From NCBI GenBank assembly GCA_017618015.1, contig JAFZVC010000045.1:1-58490 (forward strand): 58,490 nt of DNA. Reading direction: 5' to 3'. The notes under the pieces were generated by a model, which had not been told where the DNA came from, searched no databases, and worked only from the letters and a program-made list of their open reading frames with translations. Below are positions 34,708 through 42,841 of this stretch, in pieces. Each line of letters starts with the position of its first letter. Position 1 is the stretch's first letter. The position numbers and the translations under genes are program-made. This DNA comes from Spirochaetaceae bacterium (GTDB lineage Bacteria; Spirochaetota; Spirochaetia; Treponematales; Treponemataceae).

Positions 34708-37188
34708 ATGAAAAGCATTATGAATAAGGGTTTATTATTTGTTTTATTGGTGTTGATTAGTGTTCCAGCACTATTTGCAAAAAGTTACTCAGAATATCTT
34801 GCTGAAGCGAAAAAATACGAAGAACAAAAACGATGGTGCTATGCACTTGGTTCTTATTATGATGCAATGGGAACAGATGAACGTCCAGAGAACAAGCAAG
34901 AAGCATATGAGGGGTATAAAAAATTAAAGGATGCAATCGTTTCTGGAAATCCTGGTCTTGGGAAATATAACCTTTTTACGATTCACGATGAATGGAAGAA
35001 TCTTTTGATTGATGCAGAAAAATATGGTTCCAGTATCAGTATATATGATATTACGGTTGGAGAACTAGAACAAGGAGATTTGGATTACAAGACAAGAACT
35101 GCAACTTATACTGCAAAAATAGATTATTGTTTGGGAGATAGATTTAAAAAAACAGTTCAGATAATCGAGCAAGGATATAAAAAAGCATACAAAAAAGATT
35201 GGACTGATTTACCTGAAGAATGGCCGTTATATTCTGCCAGTTCAAAAAAAGATAAAACCTACAATGTTAATGGTGCGTTAGTATATGCCAGAAGTACTTG
35301 GCGTGGTAAATACTATATTAATGCCTTTTATCAATTTGAAGGAAAAGAAATTAATGGCTTTTTAGGAATATATAACACTGCAGGATTATATGATTATAAA
35401 TTCAATATAGTAGATAAAAATGGAGAAGAACTTGTAAAAGGAAAAAGATGGCTTTTGGGAGACGGTGACAAAGTTTCAATTTCTGGTATAACTCCGGACG
35501 TAATGGATTTAATTGACAATGGAGAAGCCTTTATTAATCCTGTAGGTTGCTATCTTCAATATGGAGAATATAACGAAGCCGATGATAAGGGTGGAAGAAC
35601 TTTTATGAAAAATTTCCCAGAAGTTCAGCTTTCCATGGATAAAATAGTTTGTATCTGTTGGAATAATAAGACGAATCAAATCGCCAAGAACTTTGGTTCT
35701 ATAGCAAAATACAATGCTATAAAAAATTTAGAAATGATAAATATAAATGATCTACAAATACATATATTACAAACAGAAGTTACACAAGCTTTGTATGTAG
35801 CTGTTATTGGAGAAAATCCAAGCTATTTCGAGGGAGAAGATTTGCCTGTAGAACAAGTATCTTGGTATGATGCTATCTATTTTTGCAATAAGCTGAGCGA
35901 GTTAAAAGGTTTTACCTCAGTGTACTCTGTTGATGGTAACTCAAATACTACTGATTGGAATTATACACCTCATAATGGGGATTCAATTAAGGGAACCATC
36001 GAACAAAACGAATTTGCAGACGGTTTTAGATTACCTACAGAAGAAGAATGGGTATTTGCAGCGAAGGGTGGGGAACAATATAACTTTGCCGGAAGTAATA
36101 ATCCAGATGAAGTTGGCTGGTATGGTAAATTATCTGATATTGATGATGTATATATAGGGAACAGTGGAAATAAAACACATTCTGTAGCACAGAAAAAAGC
36201 AAATGCTTATGGTTTATATGATATGGTTGGAAATGTTTCTGAGTGGTGTGGTGATGGCTATGTAATATGTGGAAGCAACTGGAATACTTACGTTGATTTA
36301 GTTGGTATCGATTATCGTGAAAAACCTTATTCGCGAAACATCACGGATGATCGCAAAGGATTAAGAGTGGTACGCTCGTCTCCAGAGCAGATTGCTGAAA
36401 AACAAAGACTAGCGGAAGAACTCATTCGTCAAGAAGAGATAGCAAGGCAAGAAGAAGAACGTAGAAAACAAGAAGAAGAAAAAAGGAGAATTTCGAATGC
36501 AAAAGTGATGATAACTAACATTATAAATAATAAAGAACTAGTAGATTTAAAAGAATTACAGATACAAATCATGAAAACTGAAATGACTCAAGACTTGTAC
36601 GAAGTGGTTATGGGAGAAAATCCAAGTAGTTACAAAGGAGAAAAATACCCAGTCGAGTCGGTCTCTTGGTATGATGCTATTTATTTCTGTAATAGATTAA
36701 GTGAAATAAAAGGTTTTACTCCGGTTTATTTTGTAAATGGAAGTACGAATACTGCTGATTGGAATTATACACCTCATAATGGGGATTCAATTAAGGGAAC
36801 CATCGAGCAAAACGAATTTGCAGACGGATTTAGATTGCCTTCAGAAAAAGAATGGGAATATGCTGCAAAAGGTGGTGAGGATTATAAATTTAGTGGTAGC
36901 AATGATATCAATGAGGTTGGATGGTATAAAGAAAATAGCGAAGGGAAGACACATCCTGTAGCACAAAAAAAAGCGAATGGGTATGGTTTGTATGATATGA
37001 CTGGTAATGTATGGGAATGGTGCTGGGATAGAGAGGTTAACTGGTTGGGTGATACTAGCGTCATACGTAGTGGTAGTTGGTATAGTGGATCTGATACTTG
37101 TCGTATTTCGTATAGATACAATAACTATGGACCGAATGAACGATACGAAAATCTTGGATTCCGTATTGTGCGTTCTGTTTTTAAATGA
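34708..37188 (+). CDS. secreted protein with two FGE-sulfatase (SUMF1-like) domains
   Basis: 826 residues, AT-rich. Signal peptide MNKGLLFVLLVLISVPALFA; an N-terminal region of about 300 residues without recognisable family; FGE-like domain 1 (from about 350); a Glu/Arg/Gln coiled linker (QRLAEELIRQEEIARQEEER); FGE-like domain 2 ending ENLGFRIVRSVFK. Domain 2's end reads RSGSWYSGSDTCRISYRYNN, the layout of C-lectin-type FGE ligand-binding domains; the catalytic Cys pair of true FGEs is missing. Start ATG 34708 after GAGG. About 75 bp are nearly identical between the two domains (35954-36035 and 36758-36839). Likely regulated by the divergent XRE gene. Confidence 0.85.
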   Translation: MKSIMNKGLLFVLLVLISVPALFAKSYSEYLAEAKKYEEQKRWCYALGSYYDAMGTDERPENKQEAYEGYKKLKDAIVSGNPGLGKYNLFTIHDEWKNLLIDAEKYGSSISIYDITVGELEQGDLDYKTRTATYTAKIDYCLGDRFKKTVQIIEQGYKKAYKKDWTDLPEEWPLYSASSKKDKTYNVNGALVYARSTWRGKYYINAFYQFEGKEINGFLGIYNTAGLYDYKFNIVDKNGEELVKGKRWLLGDGDKVSISGITPDVMDLIDNGEAFINPVGCYLQYGEYNEADDKGGRTFMKNFPEVQLSMDKIVCICWNNKTNQIAKNFGSIAKYNAIKNLEMININDLQIHILQTEVTQALYVAVIGENPSYFEGEDLPVEQVSWYDAIYFCNKLSELKGFTSVYSVDGNSNTTDWNYTPHNGDSIKGTIEQNEFADGFRLPTEEEWVFAAKGGEQYNFAGSNNPDEVGWYGKLSDIDDVYIGNSGNKTHSVAQKKANAYGLYDMVGNVSEWCGDGYVICGSNWNTYVDLVGIDYREKPYSRNITDDRKGLRVVRSSPEQIAEKQRLAEELIRQEEIARQEEERRKQEEEKRRISNAKVMITNIINNKELVDLKELQIQIMKTEMTQDLYEVVMGENPSSYKGEKYPVESVSWYDAIYFCNRLSEIKGFTPVYFVNGSTNTADWNYTPHNGDSIKGTIEQNEFADGFRLPSEKEWEYAAKGGEDYKFSGSNDINEVGWYKENSEGKTHPVAQKKANGYGLYDMTGNVWEWCWDREVNWLGDTSVIRSGSWYSGSDTCRISYRYNNYGPNERYENLGFRIVRSVFK

Positions 37189-37197
37189 GGATACTTT

Positions 37198-37219
37198 AGA
37201 GCCGTCTTGCGACGGCTCT
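37198..37219 (+). terminator. hairpin after the FGE-like gene
   Basis: Perfect 9-bp stem AGAGCCGTC/GACGGCTCT with a TTGC loop, 9 nt after the stop. No T tract follows, so it may only stabilise the 3' end. Confidence 0.5.
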
Positions 37220-37242
37220 AATACAAAGTTAATAGGTTTTAT

Positions 37243-37845
37243 ATGAAAGCAGTATATATATCAGAAAAGCAAGGTGTTTTAAAATATTTTGTTTGTACTA
37301 TAGAAGAAACTACTTCAAAGAATAATGAAAACAGTGAGGCTGAAGATTATTCATTTTCTGGAATCAAGACAATAGCTGAAAAAGCATTCATATCAGCAAA
37401 CGAAGTAAAAAGGGTTTTCTTTGACAAAACTCTAACAGCAATACAAAAAGAAGCTTTTAAAAAATGTGAAAATTTGGAAGCGTTCTGTTGTGGAGAATTT
37501 AAAGAAACAGATATTAAGAAAGAAGCGATTGATAAAGAAAATGCAAAGCTGAAAGGAGTTAGTATTTCCAATTTACAATCTGCTTTTGTTATAGAAACTT
37601 CTTCATTTTCAGATTGTAAAAAACTGAAAACTATAATTCTTCCAAAATGTAAAGTTCTTCGAATTGAGAAAAATGCATTTTCTGGCTGTGATAAATTAAG
37701 AACAGTTATAAGCTTAGCCAAGAAAACTGAATTTACAGATAATCCTTTTGAGGACTGTTCAAAAGATTTGGTTTTTGTATGTTTGAAAGATTCTGAGATT
37801 GAACAATTTGCTCGAGAAAATGACTATAGGTATGTAAATGTTTAA
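37243..37845 (+). CDS. BspA-type leucine-rich repeat protein (LRR_5)
   Basis: 200 residues without signal peptide. Repeats of the BspA type are visible: IKTIAEKAFISANEVKRVFF, LTAIQKEAFKKCENLEAF, IETSSFSDCKKLKTIILP and LRIEKNAFSGCDKLRTVIS. Such repeats form a curved binding surface; treponeme and gut-bacterial versions are often secreted, but this one seems cytosolic or uses another route. Its 3' end overlaps the FRG-domain gene by 8 bp, so the two are cotranslated. Function unknown. Confidence 0.8.
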   Translation: MKAVYISEKQGVLKYFVCTIEETTSKNNENSEAEDYSFSGIKTIAEKAFISANEVKRVFFDKTLTAIQKEAFKKCENLEAFCCGEFKETDIKKEAIDKENAKLKGVSISNLQSAFVIETSSFSDCKKLKTIILPKCKVLRIEKNAFSGCDKLRTVISLAKKTEFTDNPFEDCSKDLVFVCLKDSEIEQFARENDYRYVNV

Positions 37846-38986
37846 CCCAGAAACTTTTGATCGAGCTTTGAAAATAAAAGGGTATGGCTCATACAGAAAA
37901 ACTATTCCTTTTAGTCGAATTCAAAATGTTAAAACAGTTCAAGGTGAAACTGTTCTAAAAGTGAAGCCAACAATAATCACAAACTTAAGAGAATATATAG
38001 ATTTTATTGAGAATATTAAAACGTCATATACAAATCCTGTATTTTTCAGGGGGCAAACAAATGCTGATTATCTATTGACTCCGACCAGTTTACGTATCAA
38101 TCCTCAAAATGAACATATAATGTTGGAAGCTTTTTCACGAAAATTTTTTGATGAATTAAACAGATGTCATTCATCAATGGAAAAGCTAATAGTTATGCAA
38201 CATTTCCATTTGCCCACAAGATGTCTTGATATTACAGAAAGTCCTCTTGTGGCTTTATATTTTGCATGTTCGCATATGAAGAAATTCAGAACAAGAATTG
38301 TAAAATCAGAAGAAGAGGATTGGGGTGAGATTATTTTATTCAGAGAACCGGATTCAGAAGATAGAAGGCCAGAAAAACTTAAAAGCATCGAAAGTTCAAA
38401 TATTAGTGTTATTGCAAACACTGCATATATGGAAGATGATTTTTCGTTGTGGCATTTGGGAGTACGATGGAAAAAAGATGTTGATATTGGACATGATGAA
38501 CAATATATAGACTTAATAAACATAGTAAGACAATCATATATTGTAAGGGTTCCTCATAATAACATACGGATAAAAAATCAGCAGGGTGCATTTATTATGG
38601 TCAACGCGAATATGGCTTATATCGATGCCCATGAAAATGAAAGAAACAAACTAACAAAAGATATATTAAACGGTTCTATTAAAACTTTTAATCAATTTCT
38701 TAAGGATAATAAGGAACTATGTGATACGAAACCTTGGATGTTTCGATTTTATAAAATAAAACCTTATTCAACAGATAACGAATTATCAATATTTCAAACT
38801 GATCCATTTGATTTACGAAGACTATTATATAAAGAAAAAGGTATTCAACAAATTGTTTTAGTTCCCCCTGAGAATAAGCAGGAGATTATAGAAGAATTGA
38901 GAAAACTAAATATCTCAGAAGATTTTGTCTACCCAGATATGGATAATGTTGCTAATGAAATCAGGGAGCAAATAAACGTAGAATAA
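37838..38986 (+). CDS. FRG-domain protein
   Basis: 382 residues. The FRG block FFRGQTNADYLLTPTSLR (about 68-86) is followed by MEKLIVMQHFHLPTRCLDITESPLVALYFACS-like sequence (only short parts cited), both typical of FRG domains. FRG proteins occur in phage, islands and some defence loci; biochemical role is not established. AT-rich. It overlaps the LRR gene by 8 bp and is followed 13 bp later by a small membrane gene, so LRR-FRG-TM may be one unit. Confidence 0.85.
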   Translation: MFNPETFDRALKIKGYGSYRKTIPFSRIQNVKTVQGETVLKVKPTIITNLREYIDFIENIKTSYTNPVFFRGQTNADYLLTPTSLRINPQNEHIMLEAFSRKFFDELNRCHSSMEKLIVMQHFHLPTRCLDITESPLVALYFACSHMKKFRTRIVKSEEEDWGEIILFREPDSEDRRPEKLKSIESSNISVIANTAYMEDDFSLWHLGVRWKKDVDIGHDEQYIDLINIVRQSYIVRVPHNNIRIKNQQGAFIMVNANMAYIDAHENERNKLTKDILNGSIKTFNQFLKDNKELCDTKPWMFRFYKIKPYSTDNELSIFQTDPFDLRRLLYKEKGIQQIVLVPPENKQEIIEELRKLNISEDFVYPDMDNVANEIREQINVE

Positions 38987-38999
38987 AGGGGTAGAAGTA

Positions 39000-39236
39000 A
39001 TGTCCTCTATTGTTTTCGCAATTATAGGATTTGTTTTTGTAGGAATTGGGTTATTTCCCCTTTTTGGATGGTTAAATTGGATTGGTTTGGTGTTTTGCTT
39101 TATTGGCTTAATGCAAGGTTTTAAAGCAAGGCATAATATTGTTAACAAACTGATAGCAATAGTAGGGATTATCATAAACTTAGTTCTTGTCATAGTTGCA
39201 ATAATTCGGTTAGTTATTGGTGTTGGAGTTGTCTGA
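39000..39236 (+). CDS. small membrane protein (two or three TM helices)
   Basis: 78 residues, almost all hydrophobic: VFAIIGFVFVGIGLFPLFGW, WIGLVFCFIGLMQG and LIAIVGIIINLVLVIVAIIRL. A GxxxKAR loop (GFKARHN) separates the helices, as in DUF4190-type small proteins. GGGG precedes the ATG. It follows the FRG gene by 13 bp. No function can be given. Confidence 0.7.
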   Translation: MSSIVFAIIGFVFVGIGLFPLFGWLNWIGLVFCFIGLMQGFKARHNIVNKLIAIVGIIINLVLVIVAIIRLVIGVGVV

Positions 39237-39313
39237 TAAATTGAAACGGAAGCAACCCAACGAATTTAAAGTTTTAATGAAATACGGAAAATAATAAAAC
39301 ATTCCGTAGTATA

Positions 39314-39342
39314 TTGAAATTACTTAAACTATGGTTTATAAT
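39314..39342 (+). promoter_or_regulatory. promoter abutting the abiEi-like gene (leaderless candidate)
   Basis: TTGAAA (39314-39319), a 17-nt spacer and a perfect TATAAT (39337-39342). The ATG follows 7 nt later with no Shine-Dalgarno. Confidence 0.6.
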
Positions 39343-39349
39343 AATCTGT

Positions 39350-39937
39350 ATGGCAGAAATACAGATTCTCTTACCAAATAAGCAAATATACTCCATACAA
39401 GAGATGAAGGCTCTGGGACTTACTCATTACAAAACTGCGAAGCTAGTGGATGAAAAGAAACTTGTCCATCTGAATAAATCGCATTATGAGAACCTGTTGT
39501 TTTCAGGTGAGCCAAACGATTTCTATTTTATCCCTGCCTTTGTTCAAACAGGCGTGATATGCCTTATGAGCGCTGCCGTGTATTATAACTTAACGACATA
39601 TCGACCAGATGCTGTAGATGTCGCTGTCGCTAATAAGAAAAAAATCTCCACGTTGCCAGAAACGTTTAGTATTAAGCTTCACTATTTTTCAAACGAGAAA
39701 CTTGAGCTTGGTGTGAATCAGATAAATGTAGATGGAAACACTTTTGTAATTTTTGATATTGAAAAGACAGTTGTGGATATTATAAGTGCCCGAAATAAAG
39801 TTGGAATAGAAGAAACAAAAGAAGTCCTTGTAAATTATCTTTCTCTTCCTGAAAGAAATATAAACAAACTGTACCGTTATGCAGAAAAACTACGATGCCT
39901 CAAAACACTCAAATCATATCTGGAGGTGTTGTTATGA
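39350..39937 (+). CDS. type IV toxin-antitoxin antitoxin AbiEi-like
   Basis: 195 residues. The N-terminal winged helix (IYSIQEMKALGLTHYKTAKLVDEKKL) and the C-terminal AbiEi domain (MSAAVYYNLTTYRP, VFDIEKTVVDIISARNK, NKLYRYAEKL) are recognisable. AbiEi represses its own promoter and counters the nucleotidyltransferase toxin AbiEii. Its last codons overlap the toxin start (ATGA), but the toxin is a broken remnant, so this is an orphan antitoxin. Start taken at ATG 39350; a perfect -10 box ends 7 nt before it, hence a leaderless mRNA is likely. Confidence 0.85.
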   Translation: MAEIQILLPNKQIYSIQEMKALGLTHYKTAKLVDEKKLVHLNKSHYENLLFSGEPNDFYFIPAFVQTGVICLMSAAVYYNLTTYRPDAVDVAVANKKKISTLPETFSIKLHYFSNEKLELGVNQINVDGNTFVIFDIEKTVVDIISARNKVGIEETKEVLVNYLSLPERNINKLYRYAEKLRCLKTLKSYLEVLL

Positions 39938-40420
39938 ACAAACTGTCTTTATCGAGATTTTTTCTTTGAAATGCGATGACTGTATTGAATATGATTGCAA
40001 AAGCCTTACTATAAAAAAAAATTACAAAACTTGATGAATATCACGGTGTTAATATAAGCATAACAGCTACGTTAGGGAGAATACGAATCCCTGTTACGAT
40101 TGATGTCGGTTTTGGAGATATTATTATTCCTGATAGAATGGAAATAGATTTTCCTGTTTTGCTCGATTTGGATATCCCTCATGTATACAGTTATTCAATT
40201 GAATCAACGCTAGCAGAAAAGTTCGAGGCAATTGTTTCTTTAGGACTTGCTAACAGTCGATACAAAGATTTCTATGATATTTATGTAATTCTACAAGATC
40301 AAAAAGTCAATGAAGTAGTTTTGAAACAGGCTGTTATCCAGACATTCTCTCATCGCAAAACATCTTTTGATGATATTGTGATATTTGATGATTCTTTTAA
40401 TACAGGAGATAAAAGAGCGC
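39934..40420 (+). pseudogene. decayed AbiEii-type nucleotidyltransferase toxin
   Basis: Starts ATGAACAAA in the expected 4-bp overlap with the antitoxin but stops after 11 codons. The reading then resumes in another frame as EIFSLKCDDCIEYDCKSLTI, shifts again in a run of nine A residues (about 40011-40019), and continues as ITKLDEYHGVNISITATLGRIRIPVTIDVGFGD and IAEKFEA-type AbiEii C-terminal blocks (SRYKDFYDIYVIL). The N-terminal part with the nucleotide-transfer residues is deleted, and the C-terminus is cut where the right-hand island repeat begins. Surely non-functional. Confidence 0.8.
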
Positions 40421-40456
40421 ATCCATTAGATGTATCTGGCTATGCTCGTAGGGCGC

Positions 40457-40482
40457 GAGGCACCTGGTTAAGTAGTTACCCC
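40457..40482. repeat. near-palindromic repeat, right copy flanking the AT-rich island
   Basis: Partner of 34151-34176 in direct orientation (GAGGCACCTG...GTTACCCC), followed by CCGGCCTA. It interrupts the 3' end of the AbiEii remnant and stops at the stop codon of the convergent DUF2007-like gene. Confidence 0.6.
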
Positions 40483-40487
40483 CCGGC

Positions 40488-40940
40488 CTACTCCCCTAAA
40501 CACTTTTTCGGAAGAATTGAAATGCCAAAAAGTTCCTGTGGGTTAGAAACGGTGCTTGAAGCTACAAGTAATTCCAGAATCTGCAAAGCTTTATTCCTGT
40601 CCGCCACAGACGGCTCAGAATCTATTTTGCTTTTTATGTAATCCTTTACAGCAACGAGCGCGTCATCATAATCATCTATCAGAATATATAGTTTTATCTT
40701 AAAATCGCTCGTCGAGCTGATATACGCGCCGCCGTAAAGCTTATTTATGTTCATACCTTCCGCGTAAGTCGGAATATTCATCGAAGCCAAAATGCTACGA
40801 ATCAGCATACAGTCAAACTGGGAGCTCAAGTTCAGGAAATGCTGATATTCTTTTCCGCTTTTGACGGCATCAAAAAACTTCTCTTCAAATTGCGTAAAAT
40901 CGACATTTTCATCAATTTCAGCGTTCTCAAAATCTTCCAT
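40488..40940 (-). CDS. DUF2007-like protein at the end of the flagellar operon
   Basis: 150 residues: an acidic N-terminus (MEDFENAEIDENVDF), then a DUF2007-like alpha/beta domain (DCMLIRSILASMNIPTYAEG, ILIDDYDDALVAVKDYI) and a short tail. DUF2007 is a ferredoxin-like fold proposed to be regulatory. It begins 9 nt after the fliJ stop, so it is probably the last gene of the fliF-fliJ transcript. Its stop touches the island repeat, so the C-terminus may have been altered by the insertion. Confidence 0.75.
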   Translation of the reverse strand: MEDFENAEIDENVDFTQFEEKFFDAVKSGKEYQHFLNLSSQFDCMLIRSILASMNIPTYAEGMNINKLYGGAYISSTSDFKIKLYILIDDYDDALVAVKDYIKSKIDSEPSVADRNKALQILELLVASSTVSNPQELFGISILPKKCLGE

Positions 40941-40949
40941 ACTTTACTT

Positions 40950-41384
40950 CTAGATAGCTTCTTTGTTATACTTCGCGCCGACAATGTCATCGATAGCAGA
41001 TTCTTCTGCCTTAAGCACGTCCGCCTTGTACTCTGCTTCTTTTTTTTCTTTGAGTTTCGTTACGACTTTACGGTTTTTCATGGCTTCCGCGAACAACTGG
41101 CGCTTTTGCTCAATAACAAGCTCCGCTTTCGCAAGCTCTTCCAAAAGCTCTTCTTTTCGTAGATCAAGGCGGACGATAAAACGCTCAATCGCCATCATTG
41201 CGTCCATGTCTTCCGCAAGCGCGCGCGCCTTGTTGTTTTCAACACGCTTAAGCGCGATATATTCAAGCTCTGCCTTTATGCGGTCGGCTTCCGCAATAGC
41301 TTTTCCAAGCTCGTTCTTTGCCTGTTTTTCTTCAAACTCGCGTAAATCAAGAACTTTTTGCAGAGAAAACTCAAAACGTTTCAT
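40950..41384 (-). CDS. fliJ: flagellar export protein FliJ
   Basis: 144 residues, nearly all coiled coil (MKRFEFSLQKVLDLREFEEKQAKNELG... typical opening). FliJ sits in the FliI hexamer and couples it to the FlhA export gate. The ATG overlaps the fliI stop by one base, fixing operon membership and start. Sequence identity of FliJ is low in general; position after fliI and the KVLDLR motif make the call safe. Confidence 0.92.
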   Translation of the reverse strand: MKRFEFSLQKVLDLREFEEKQAKNELGKAIAEADRIKAELEYIALKRVENNKARALAEDMDAMMAIERFIVRLDLRKEELLEELAKAELVIEQKRQLFAEAMKNRKVVTKLKEKKEAEYKADVLKAEESAIDDIVGAKYNKEAI

Positions 41385-42817
41385 CAGTTAGTAGTTATTC
41401 CGCCGGATGCGCCCGTGCTGTCAGCCATACCCGCATCGTCTGCGGAAGCGCGCGCAGAACTGGACGCGGCTCCTTCTGCGGCGACAAGCTCTTCTTCCGG
41501 TATTTCAATACCGGCGAGCGCGCCAAGAGCCTTCAATGTTTCGCCCACAGGAGCTTTTTCAAACTCGTCCTGAATAAGGAAAGCTTCTATTGCTTTATGA
41601 GAATCTATCGCCGCGTCAACGTCTGGGTTAGAGCCCTTCTGATACGCGCCAACCGTTATCATATCTTCGTTTTCAGCGTACACAGCCATAAGTCGGCGCA
41701 CCGCAGCTACGGCTTTTTTAGTTTCTGTACCGGAAACTCTGTTCGCAAGACGGCTTATAGAAGCAAGCACATCTACCGCCGGATAATGATACGCCTGCGC
41801 AAGTTTTCTGTTGAGCACAATATGCCCATCAAGAATACCGCGAACAGTATCGGAAATAGGCTCGTCCATATCGTCGCCGTCTACAAGAACTGCGTAGAAA
41901 GCAGTTATCGTGCCTTTGGAAGAAGTACCGCTCCGCTCCAAAAGCTTAGGCATCGTCTCAAAGACGCTAGGCGTATATCCGCGCTGCGCCGGCGGTTCGC
42001 CCGAAGCGAGCCCGATTTCTCTTTGGGCTCGCGCGAAACGCGTTACGTTGTCGAACATCAGCATTACGTCTTTGCCTTGGTCGCGGAAGTACTCAGCAAC
42101 GGCTGTCGCAACGTATGCTCCGCGTAAGCGGCACAACGGCGACTGGTCGGACGTTGCCACAACGACAACAGAACGCTTAAGTCCTTCCTCGCCCAAATCT
42201 TTCTGGATAAAATCGACTACTTCCCTGCCGCGCTCGCCAATAAGCGCGATAACGTTTATATCTGCGTTCGTATTGCGGGCTATCATGCCCATAAGCGTTG
42301 ATTTACCAACACCGGAACCGGCGAAAATACCAAGACGCTGCCCCTTTCCTACGGCGCAGAGAGAGTCTATAGAGCGGACACCAGTAACGATCCGCTCTGA
42401 AATAGGCGTTCTGTCGAGCGGATCAGGCGGAGAGGCAACAGCCGGATAATACGCGTCCGGCACAATATCGCCTTTCCTGTCGTAAGCTTTGCCTGTCGCG
42501 TCAATAACACGCCCAAGAAGGTTCTTTCCAACGCCAACTTGAAGAAGCGAGCCCGAACCAGTGACTTTACATCCGACTTCTATGCCTTTTGTCTCGCCGT
42601 AAGCCATCAGTTTTACAGTTGTGCCGTCAAAACCGACGACTTCAGCAAAAACATCAGTATTTTCAGATGGAATATGAATTGTGCAAAGTTCCCCCACTAT
42701 GGACTGGGGACCACGGCTTTCTATGAGCATGCCGTTAACGCGGATAACCTCACCAGTAAACAAGATCGTTTCGGTTGCGTTTACTTCGTTTATGTATTTG
42801 TCGAATATCGTATCCAT
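41384..42817 (-). CDS. fliI: flagellar export ATPase FliI
   Basis: 477 residues, F1-beta-like hexameric ATPase of the flagellar type III export apparatus. Walker A GSGVGKST (about 167-174), Walker B VMLMFDNVTRFARAQREIGL (about 250-268) and the export-ATPase block SGEPPAQRGYTPSVF are clear. The end carries an extra Ala/Ser/Gly/Asp-rich tail of about 35 residues (AAEGAASSSARASADDAG...), absent from typical FliI. It lies 24 bp after fliH and overlaps fliJ. Confidence 0.96.
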   Translation of the reverse strand: MDTIFDKYINEVNATETILFTGEVIRVNGMLIESRGPQSIVGELCTIHIPSENTDVFAEVVGFDGTTVKLMAYGETKGIEVGCKVTGSGSLLQVGVGKNLLGRVIDATGKAYDRKGDIVPDAYYPAVASPPDPLDRTPISERIVTGVRSIDSLCAVGKGQRLGIFAGSGVGKSTLMGMIARNTNADINVIALIGERGREVVDFIQKDLGEEGLKRSVVVVATSDQSPLCRLRGAYVATAVAEYFRDQGKDVMLMFDNVTRFARAQREIGLASGEPPAQRGYTPSVFETMPKLLERSGTSSKGTITAFYAVLVDGDDMDEPISDTVRGILDGHIVLNRKLAQAYHYPAVDVLASISRLANRVSGTETKKAVAAVRRLMAVYAENEDMITVGAYQKGSNPDVDAAIDSHKAIEAFLIQDEFEKAPVGETLKALGALAGIEIPEEELVAAEGAASSSARASADDAGMADSTGASGGITTN

Positions 42818-42841
42818 TGAACCCCACCCAAAAAATCAACG

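Noticed and set aside
16408..37188. Diversity-generating retroelement
   Set aside because: FGE-like domains suit DGR targets, but no reverse transcriptase motif, template repeat or accessory gene is in the window.
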